64,000 nucleotides of DNA, taken from positions 26,898,501 to 26,962,500 of the forward strand of contig NC_088787.1 of the NCBI RefSeq assembly GCF_949628265.1. Direction: 5' to 3'. Positions 37,765 to 46,837 of the stretch are shown piece by piece. The notes below the pieces were generated by a model. It saw only the letters and a list, made by a program, of their open reading frames with translations. It did not search any database and was not told the origin of the DNA. Position 1 is the first letter of the stretch. Each line of letters opens with the position of its first letter. Source of the stretch: Cloeon dipterum (taxonomy: Eukaryota > Arthropoda > Insecta > Ephemeroptera > Baetidae). The position numbers and the translations under genes were made by a program.

Positions 37765-38353
37765 AACGGATCTATTTCTGAATAAATTTGACTAGCATTA
37801 AGTGTTTGGCTTTTATTTTAATTTTCATTTAAGTTATTGATTTATTTATTGATTCAATTCAAATCCAAATTTTGTGAGCCAAAGCGCACGCAGAGAGTAC
37901 AGCCCTATAATGATTTCATTTTTTCAAAATCGATTATGCTAATAAATATTTAAATCAGTGAGGTTTTGCTGCTATAGTTTAGAACTATTGTGCGAATTAG
38001 CTTATTTCTATCTAGTGTGAATAATACATTTTTAAATATAAGCATTTTGCTACGACACAGACACTTATAAAACTATCTCACAAGGATGTTGGAATTGCAC
38101 TTTATTTGCGTGTGTCTTATTCGGTACAACGTTGTACCTGCCTAGGGTATCATTGGTAAAATAAGAGAACAGCTGTTATTTTGTTCCGTTGATAAGCTAC
38201 TTGGAGTGCTTAAAACTGAACTTTGCAACTAAATTTTTGAAGTATTTTTATTTGTTAACTATTGATTCAGTTGTTGCTGTATGTCGCAATAATAAGTTGA
38301 GTACAAGTATTCAATTTATCAGTAGGAAAAATGCCAGTTTCCTTTCTGAGCCA
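37765..38353. other. Intergenic gap between receptor C and its decayed copy D
   Basis: About 590 bp, AT-rich, with the AATAAA of gene C at 37781-37786. No coding exon is seen. Confidence 0.5.
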
Positions 38354-38780
38354 ATGATGTGCGCTTTAAAGGGCTTCTACGTCTGCAGTCTTACTCATCT
38401 TTTGGTGCTCTACCAATATGACATATCTCTGTTCCAAGCATTTTTCTTCATAGTACTCGCCCACAAAACCCTTGGTTTGGTGCAAAACACGAATGAAGAA
38501 TTCTGCCTCTGCAACAATGGAGTCTGCAACCAGACGAATGGAGCTTGCAATTGTGAAAAAGGTAAGTGTTTAGAATCTATTGTAATTAAATTATATTTTT
38601 TTTGTGTTGGAGCTATATTCAAAGGAATCACGTTTCTTTCACTAACATGCGGACTGGCGTTTACTGCGAAAGGGCTGTATTGAATATCCTCGAGGTTTAC
38701 GGTTCAAACGGAGTTGTGACTCTTTATAAAAAAATGCATTTGTGAAAATCTTGTTGGCTATGAGTTTGATTGTGAGTTAA
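38354..38780 (+). pseudogene. Decayed EGF-receptor paralogue D
   Basis: 38354-38561 is an intact first exon. It starts MMCALKGF (compare MMWLLKAF in B) and ends with CLCNNGVCNQTNGACNCEKG at a normal GTAAGT donor in phase 1, as in B and C. The expected second exon follows at about 38645 as TGVYCERAVL (compare TGIFCERAVP in B), but the AG acceptor is missing. Continuing the similarity (YGSNGV, then CDSL, then KCICENLVGYEFDC) needs frame changes, and a stop interrupts it. No later EGF exons or membrane exon are found downstream. It is therefore a pseudogene. A short secreted product from exon 1 alone cannot be excluded. Confidence 0.7.
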
Positions 38781-39227
38781 GTATATTTAAAAAACTCAAG
38801 TAAGTGATGTTGCAAAATTTAGTCAACTGCATTTTAAGAACAGCAAAGCTACATCTGTTCTAATACTTATTAGTACTAATACCTAGTACTAATACTTATT
38901 AGTACTGCCTTGATATTTGCAAAGCTCTTATTGGAAAAAAAAGTAATGCACAATATGTTTCCATGTTTTTTTCTGTACAAGTATAAAATAGTTTGGTCGC
39001 CAGATATATGATTTACAAAACTTTGGTAAAGTAATACGCCGAATTGAATTTAAAATACGAGCGTTGACGATAGTAAACACCTTTTTTGGAATTAAATTAT
39101 AGATTAGAACAAAATACACTCAAGATGGAATTAGATCACAACATAAACACAACTTGTTATTTTATTTTACTGTACAAGAAAATTAAGGCTAAAATACAGA
39201 AACCGTGAGCTAAAAATAAGTATCTCT
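38781..39227. other. Intergenic gap with a small repeat
   Basis: AT-rich. CTAATACTTATTAGTACT occurs twice, 29 bp apart, at about 38860-38906; each copy is itself partly palindromic. The minus-strand 3' UTR of the homeobox gene should end here. Nothing else is seen. Confidence 0.5.
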
Positions 39228-41104
39228 TCAAAAGGCGAAGTCATTGTTGAAGCCCTCTTCTTCGTACTTCTGCACGTTGGAAACTGGAGTAACTTTCGGT
39301 TTTGTTCTTTTGAACTTCATCCTGCGGTTCTGGAACCACACTTTGACCTGCATCATGAATATAAACATGGTTTTAGAAAAGTTTTAACGCGCATATTGGA
39401 GCGACAAACCTGTTTTTCTGTCAAATCAAGCGCCACTGCTATTTCGTAGCGTCGCAGCCGGGTCAGGTAATTCGAACGCGCGAATTCAGACTCAAGATCT
39501 CTGATTTGTTGTTTGGTGAACGCTGTGCGCTGGTTGCGTGCCTTGGTTCGTCTGCTGCTCGGCGAATTTGCCACTTCTGAGTCTGGCGAGTCTGCAAAAA
39601 AGAAGACAGGGGATGATAATAAAATTAGATTACACGATGGGAAATAGTAATAGATACGGGATCTTAAGAAATAAGAAAAAAATAACACGAATGAATCATC
39701 AGCAGTTCGCAGAAGGGCACCACTCTCTCTACTAGCGCTTTTTCTCCACTCAGAACATGATTTTCCAATAAATTTGTTGTCAGGGGTGTTTCCTAAGAAA
39801 CACATGTCACGTTGCATTGTTGAAAAAACGCGACAAGCGTGACTCAGTCATGCAACCTCATAAAACTCAAATGATCCACTAATACAAGCCGCGAGATTTA
39901 TGTGTGGTACATGTGTTTGCTGTTTTCTTTCTCACTTCTTGTTTAATTGACAGCCGCTTTTTGCAACTTGTTCAGCGCTGCTATCAAGAAGTGTGAGTGA
40001 CAATCAAAGTTTCATTCTTGAAATCAGAGCAAAGGTTTAATAAGTGCAAATGATACCAATTAATTTCACAATTAATATTGCAATAAGAAACAAAAACGGA
40101 TACAACGACATAATGTAGAATATTTAATTAATATTAAAATATTAAATTTAAAATTGATTTATACTTTTCTGCAAGGTTTTCAATCTTATCAGTCCTGCAG
40201 CTCAAGTATAGCTGAATGACGTACGCAAAAATTCTGAGTGATTTTATGGAATGAAGACTAGATGACTTGCAGAAATTGTTTTAAGTAAGATTAAAGTGGA
40301 AAAATGAATCGGCTAGTATTTAGGGAAACCAAAAATTATTTCTTCCTTATGATATTGCGGCAGACACTTTATTGCAATAGACTAATAGAAAATTGTGTTA
40401 TTAATCTCTGTGCACAATATTTTACTTCTTTGCATTACTGCGGCTGTGCAGTAATAGGAAAATTTACTGTACTAACTAGAGATTTTATTTGTCTCTTCAG
40501 CATACAAAATAAATTTTGTTTCTTGGTGAAATTGTTTAATTTTTGTTTTGTGCTGCATTATAATTTGGTCTTCAAATATCTACACTTAATCCCTGGGAAC
40601 ATGGAGCGTTGTTAAAATCAGTTTAAAGTCATCTGTTTGAATCTGAATGTGAATGGAAAATATTCCCTGTAAAATATGTCTATTTTTAAATTATATTAAA
40701 TAAAAAATCACTGCAAAAAGGGAGAGTAATAATCTTGGCAATGAGCGAGAAAAACAAAAAGATTTTGGGAATAAACAATTAAGCTCTATATTTTTTATAA
40801 ATTCTAAATTTGTTTGGCATTTTAAAAGATAAAAGAAAACAATTTTTCTTAATATTCCATGATAAATATGCATATTAAATATCTTACCCCGGGGAATTGG
40901 TGCTAGATAAGCTGACGTGCACTCTGGCACGAACGGCTGGTTGTGTTGGTCAGTGACGGTCCAGCCTGCGTTAAAGAAGCCGGCGACGGGCGTCTCGCAG
41001 GAGCTGACAGGTAGGTGCCCCCATGAGCAGCCGTCGTACTCGGGGGTTGGCGGGTAGTATAGGTTCTGCGGATCGAACAACATCTCCGAGGCGGCCAAGT
41101 CCAT
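39228..41104 (-). CDS. btn: Meox/buttonless-type homeodomain transcription factor, 172 aa
   Basis: Three exons in transcript order: 40888-41104, 39410-39591 and 39228-39347. The start is the ATG at 41104 ([12 protein letters not shown]). The homeodomain spans about residues 90-149: [13 protein letters not shown], then [20 protein letters not shown], then [17 protein letters not shown], with an intron inside the recognition region between Gln44 and Val45. The [13 protein letters not shown] core is characteristic of Mox/Meox proteins, whose Drosophila member is buttonless, required for dorsal median mesodermal cells. The N-terminal region is Pro/Tyr-rich ([10 protein letters not shown]) and the C-terminal tail after the homeodomain is only about 23 residues, much shorter than vertebrate MEOX1/2. 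Gln50 is present (WFQNRR). It is a nuclear DNA-binding regulator by family. Intron 1 (39592-40887) holds no further exon. Confidence 0.88.
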
Positions 41105-41842
41105 GGTCAAAGTTCAAATGAGCCGCACATGAACCGCAGATGACACTCTGGACCGGCACGAAGAGAGATAAGAAGCCAGCAGTGTCAACAAAGGGCGGGG
41201 CCACCGTTCTCTCCGTGTCACTCGCCAGACTGCAGGCCTTGATGGATGCTGCCAGATTAACAATTGGTCAAGATTTCGAATGTTTTCCTCATTTTATATA
41301 TAACAAGTTCGATGCTTCTTGTTTGTATATCAATAGAGAGTAAATAAGTTTTAAGGCAAGTTGGCAAATAAAAGCAACTTTTTTACTCGAATCATGGGTG
41401 CATTTATATTAATCCAATTTTTTGTTGGTTTTAATTCAAATTACCATACACTCAAAAGTTGAGAATTCAAATTAAAGAAAAACAGCATGACTTTGTTACG
41501 AGTTATTTTTATAATTTGGTACTTCTTGATTCTTGCGATTAATCATATTGATTTATTTAAGACCATTTAAAGAAAGCGAGAACAAATTTATGAGAGCAAA
41601 TATACCATAAAAAGATTGATAATTGCAATTTTAAGTAATCTTGTGCCGAATTTTATTTGAGTTAGACCCATTTATTAATCAATGCAATATCAAATATTTA
41701 AACTATTAGTTATTTTTTTCATCTGCAATGCCGTTTTCAAATTAATTTAATTTGCTTTGGCCATACTCAAGGAAATTGAAACTGGTGCTCGCCTTAAAGA
41801 CTTTAAATGTATAGATTACTCAATTTAGGGGCGCTCGGTAAA
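41105..41842. other. Upstream region of the homeobox gene
   Basis: About 740 bp between the homeobox start codon and the palindrome. 41105-41260 is GC-richer and probably 5' UTR or promoter. The rest is AT-rich with no exon seen. Confidence 0.45.
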
Positions 41843-44052
41843 TATACAGGGAGGGGCATAATTGAACGTTCAAAAAGAACTGAACACCCCGTAGCGTGAG
41901 GTTGGGGTAGGATCAAAATTCCAACGGCGCGTCGTTCAGAAACTGTGAAAGTTTTTTCGGTGAAATTTTCAACCCTCTCGACAGAGCGATTTCATCGCTG
42001 CACCCCAAAATCCAACTTTGAAAAAAGTTTCTTATGGGAATCCCATGTTAAACCACTTTGAAAAAAAGTTTCGAAAATTCAGCGTGCGAAAGTGTTTATA
42101 AGACCAAAATTTTGCGCTGATTCCGATTTTGAGGTCCGTTTATTGTTCCGGAGGCCGGGGGGGTTGTTTTGTTGGGTGGGAAGCTTGGCTCACAGGGGAT
42201 GACGGTCAAAATCAAAGTCTGCAATAAGTGTCGTGCCGCACATGTTTCCGGGGGGAAATTTTCCGCAAAAACCAAATTTGAGATTCAAAATTCGAAATTT
42301 TTAAGATTTTGAAGAAAATTCGGTCAAAATCCGAACATTTTGTTACCCTCCGGGAACCGCATTTCCGAGGCGGTCGAATGTCATACATCTCGACAAAAAA
42401 ACATGAAATTCGGTTTGTGGGCACAAAACAAAGTGCTGAGCAGGAAAAAGTGTGGTTTTTGAAAATCAGACCAAAATTGTTCATTTTCATAAGGGGTCCG
42501 AGTTTGGCCTTGCAGCTCGGCACCTATGGGTCCGAGAGCAAAAATAAGCACAGATTCTGAAAGCTGATGAAATTTGCAATCTTCTTCATGAGGAATAAAA
42601 ATTTCCTCCGCCTTCGAATTTTCCGGAAAATTCAATTCAAAAATCACTAGACTTCTTGGGAAAAGGAAAAATATCGATAAAAATTTTTCAAGATAGCCAA
42701 GATTTAGTACAGGTCTTCATCAACATTTGATGAAAAAATAAAAACATTCGTGCAAGCCGTTTTTGTGCTGCGCGCGATTTCCCAAGTGTCCAACTCAAAA
42801 AACCAAAAAATATCGAAAGTGTCCGAAAATTGTCCAGTTGCACATTTTTGGACTCGTCATGAAGTGCTGATTCCAAAAATGTTTGATTTTTAAAAATTAG
42901 AGCATTTTTGAAAAAGTTATGGATTTTTGAACTTTTTAGGACATTTTGGAAAATTTTAACTTTTTAAAAATAGCGTAACTTTTCGAAAAATGCTCGGATT
43001 TTTAAAAACCAGACATTTTTGAAATCAGCACTTCATGACAAGTCCAAAAATGTGCAGCTCGACAATTTTCGGACACTTTCAATTTTTTTCGGTTTTTCCA
43101 GGTGGACACTTGGGAAGTCGCGCGCAGCACGAAAACGGCTTGCACGAATGTTTTTATTTTTGCACGAGAAGTTAATGAAGATCTCTGCTAAATTTTGGCT
43201 ATCTTGAAAAAATTTTCTCGATATTTTTCCTTTGCCCATACAGTTAAGAGATTTTTTACAGGAATTTTCCGGAAAATCCGAAGGTGGAGGAAATTTTTTT
43301 TCCACATGAAGAAGATTGCAAATTTTATCAGCTTTCAGAATCTGTGCTTATTTTTGCTCTCGGACCCATAGGTGCCGAGCTGCAAGGCCAAACTCGGACC
43401 CCTTATGAAAATGAACAATTTTGGTCTGATTTTCAAAAACCACACTTTTTCCTGCTCAGCACTTTGTTTTGTGCCCACAAACCGAATTTCATGTTTTTTT
43501 GTCGAGATGTATGACATTCGACCGCCTCGGAAATGCGGTTCCCGGAGGGTAACAAAATGTTCGGATTTTGACCGAATTTTCTTCAAAATCTTAAAAATTT
43601 CGAATTTTGAATCTCAAATTTGGTTTTTGCGGAAAATTTCCCCCCGGAAACATGTGCGGCACGACACTTATTGCAGACTTTGATTTTGACCGTCATCCCC
43701 TGTGAGCCAAGCTTCCCACCCAACAAAACAACCCCCCCGGCCTCCGGAACAATAAACGGACCTCAAAATCGGAATCAGCGCAAAATTTTGGTCTTATAAA
43801 CACTTTCGCACGCTGAATTTTCGAAACTTTTTTTCAAAGTGGTTTAACATGGGATTCCCATAAGAAACTTTTTTCAAAGTTGGATTTTGGGGTGCAGCGA
43901 TGAAATCGCTCTGTCGAGAGGGTTGAAAATTTCACCGAAAAAACTTTCACAGTTTCTGAACGACGCGCCGTTGGAATTTTGATCCTACCCCAACCTCACG
44001 CTACGGGGTGTTCAGTTCTTTTTGAACGTTCAATTATGCCCCTCCCTGTATA
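41843..44052. mobile_element. 2.2-kb foldback palindrome (probable non-autonomous DNA transposon)
   Basis: Position x pairs with 85895-x across the whole element. Arms of about 1.08 kb flank a loop of roughly 35-70 bp centred at 42947/42948. The outer ends are TATACAGGGAGGGGCATAAT on both sides, read inward. The outer part of each arm (41843-42565 and 43330-44052) looks identical, so the same 103- and 83-codon frames appear on both arms in mirror positions. The inner part (42566-42900 and 42995-43329) is about 85 percent identical by eye. TA or TATA flanks both tips, compatible with a TA target-site duplication. No transposase is encoded, and the mirror frames look non-coding. If transcribed, the RNA would form a very long hairpin. 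Confidence 0.85.
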
Positions 44053-44083
44053 AATCGCTTTTATAAACACAATAATTGCATAA

Positions 44084-44210
44084 TATGGTCCCTGTGCGGC
44101 CTGGTGCGTCCATGTTATCCGTTCGCGGTGTTATTGGGACCCGAGTTTCAGCATTCGTGCTAGTGCAGTGCGCGCCCTTCCTCAGACAGGGATAAAAAAG
44201 AGCAAAAAAA
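44084..44210 (-). repeat. R1 repeat copy next to the palindrome
   Basis: Reverse complement of the 5570 copy: it contains GGGACCCGAGTTTCAGCATT, GTGCAGTGCGCGCCCTTCC, and CAGGGATAAAAAAGAGC at its end. It begins about 32 bp beyond the right tip of the palindrome. Confidence 0.8.
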
Positions 44211-46185
44211 ATCAGGTTTTGAATGAAATTTTCCTGCTCATACAACCTCAACGGATGCTTTTAAAATTGCCATAGATTCTATTTCTCCTCAAAAAAGCCC
44301 TCTCTGAGTAATTAAACACCAGTTGTTAGGAATCCGTGCAGATGTGTGACAAAGACTGATGACTCTGGTCTGCTTGTTTTCTCAGCCTCAAAAACGCGAG
44401 CCTGTGTATTTTTGTTTGTGAAGGTGTGTTCGCGACAACCACTTCCGCACCCTGCACACCAGACTGCGTGGCGACGCTGTCCCACTCCATCTCCCTATTT
44501 CTGTGCAGCTATATAGCGAGTAAATCTTGAATAAGCCAGAGAGACAGCTATAAAGCTTTTTAATTTTAATGTGTAATTATGTTAAATGGGAAAAATGAGA
44601 ACGTATTGCGAGAAATTCACACGGCACTAAGCTGTTAACGGTTTTCTATCAGATGAGTCAAAACTCAAGATTTTCATGATTATTCGCTTGAGCGTTAGTG
44701 ATTTCAATTTTCATTCAATTTAAATATAACATAGTCACGTCTCATGTAGAAAAATAACATTATTTATACCGTCTCATGGCTTATTCAGTGATTTATATCA
44801 TGACTTTTATTAGGATTTAAAAGTAAAATAAAAATTTTCTGGTCAAATAAGACCCCCAAAAATACACAGGAATAAAAAAACCATTAAAAAAGAAAAACAA
44901 AACTGGAATAATATATATATTATTTAAGATTAAGCAAATGGAATATACTTTATTACCTGTAAATTTATTTTAATTTTTTAATTTTTATATTCTCTCCTGT
45001 ATTGTTTTAAAAACGCAAACCACTAATGCAGCACAGTAAACAATCATCATAATTAATGATGGCATGACTTTTGAAAGAGGACCTCATGAACGAAGGCACT
45101 CTGCTATATTAGACATGCTATATGAAGTCTCCCACGAACCTAGTTTCGCTCAATGAATTCTGTGCCTGCTGCCTGTTATGCCGTATCAAATTTCATATAT
45201 TTGCGTCGCTCGTAATTTACTTCTTGCACAGGAAAATATCGCTTTTCAGGAAGCAATATGAAATAGAGTGTGGATGTTTTGAGATCAATTTCATTTTTGG
45301 ACTGTAGCCCAGCCACCCGCAACCCAAGAGACGCTAATATTATGCTCAGTGAGCGTAATGCTTCCTTGCAAGTAGAATAAAATACACTCAAAAAGACTTC
45401 AGTAGATAATCTTGAACGAAGAAGAGTGTTCACTTTTTTTAAAGTTTGCTATTTCTCTCTGTAATTTTAATTTAGTCATTACATTTTTGTGAACAAATTT
45501 TTTCAAATCGAAAAATATTGATATCTTGCCTATTTTATGATAGTAGTTCATTATTCATGCTATCATTATCATGCGCAATAATGTGAAAAATTAGGGAGAG
45601 AAAAAAATTACAAAAAATAGGGATACATAATTCACAAAATTGATAGGCACACACATTGTGCGGTTGTAATTTGTCCTTTCACTACAGTATTAATTAATTA
45701 ATTAATGCATATATTCGTGAAGAATTAGACGGTTTATCATCAATGTAAAAAACATCAAAGTTTTGATTTGGAATTCGTTTCAGTGTTTTGCGCCAGCTTT
45801 GCGTGTGAAGAAAGGCTAATCAATCTGTACCTCGATTGTTTTGCTTCAAACAAACGTCGACAAAGCAAGAAAAACAAGAGAAGCGTGCTGCATCTACCCG
45901 GGGACAAGCACGCGATGACTCATTTACTGGTGATGAGGATACCAGAACAAGCGACTCACCCGCGCAATGTGACAATAATATCTTTGCCCACGCGCGGCGA
46001 TATACTGCGCTATCACTGAGCCACTTAAAAAAATAAAGAGACAGCCGCACCAGTGCAGAAGGTATAGCTACTGCCAAGATCACTATAACTTTCTGTCCCT
46101 ATTAAAACAATGCAAAGAAGGATTACTATATTAAAATTTAAGCTACGAAAATGAAGTCCGTTTAAATTATAATATGGAACAACCC

Positions 46186-46480
46186 ATTGGCTCGCATTGT
46201 TAAGGCATTCTCAGGAGTGTCAAGGCAATGGGAGATATTTGATCATTTCTGGGATCTGTTACTGGCTACCTATAATGTCAGAGATGGCGAAAGATGGTTA
46301 GTTTAGTGGCTCTAAATGCTCAAATAGCTCAAGGGGCCGGCAGGCGCACTGGTGCTGACTCGACACTAGCTGGCGTGTCATATGAAGACCGCGGTGCGGG
46401 GTGGCAAAAAGATTGCCTTTATTGAGTGGCTTTAAGTGAGCCCATAGCCACGGGATATGCTGAGCAGAGGTTAGATATAA
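46186..46480 (-). repeat. R1 repeat copy, 3' half
   Basis: Minus-strand match to the second half of the 5570 copy: CCCATTGGCTCGCATTGTTA, AGGCATTCTCAGGAGTGTCA, AGGCAATGGGAG, and TCAGAGATGGC. It extends past the 5570 copy into sequence shared with 14518-15030. Confidence 0.75.
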
Positions 46481-46837
46481 ATAAAAAAATAAAATAAACT
46501 CGGTATAGTCGACATTTAACTTAAGTTTGTAATACATTGGCTTGTTTCTTTAGGAAGATGAGTTGATCAGCATAAATTCATTTTATTTAAAATAAAATTT
46601 GATCATCAAATGGACATGTAAAAGAAATAATTAAATCCTGATTCACTTTTGATAGACGCATTTATTGATTATGAAACGAACAACCGAAATACAAATAATT
46701 ATTCTATTAAAAATAAATGGCTTCACTACTGAACTAATTTTAGCAGTTTTTGTTTATACAATTGAGAAAAAATCTATAAGGCTTATCAGTGTATCTTGAT
46801 AGGGGCTCGATATTTGACGTTTACAATAACGCATTTT

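Larger units (their letters stand above)
44053..46837. other. Intergenic region with two R1 repeat copies
   Basis: About 2.8 kb between the palindrome and the glycine-rich GTPase-like gene. It contains R1 copies at 44084-44210 and 46186-46480 and a TAATTAATTAATTAAT run near 45690. A GC-richer island at 45770-46090 has open frames on both strands but no recognisable protein. TTTATT at 46661-46666 is a plausible minus-strand poly(A) signal for the gene ending at 46838. Confidence 0.45.

Noticed and set aside
42212-43683. Identical 103-codon frames on the two palindrome arms as possible transposon proteins
   Set aside because: They are mirror images of the same AT/CG text, have no recognisable domain, and the opposite strand is equally open. 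Treated as non-coding arm sequence.
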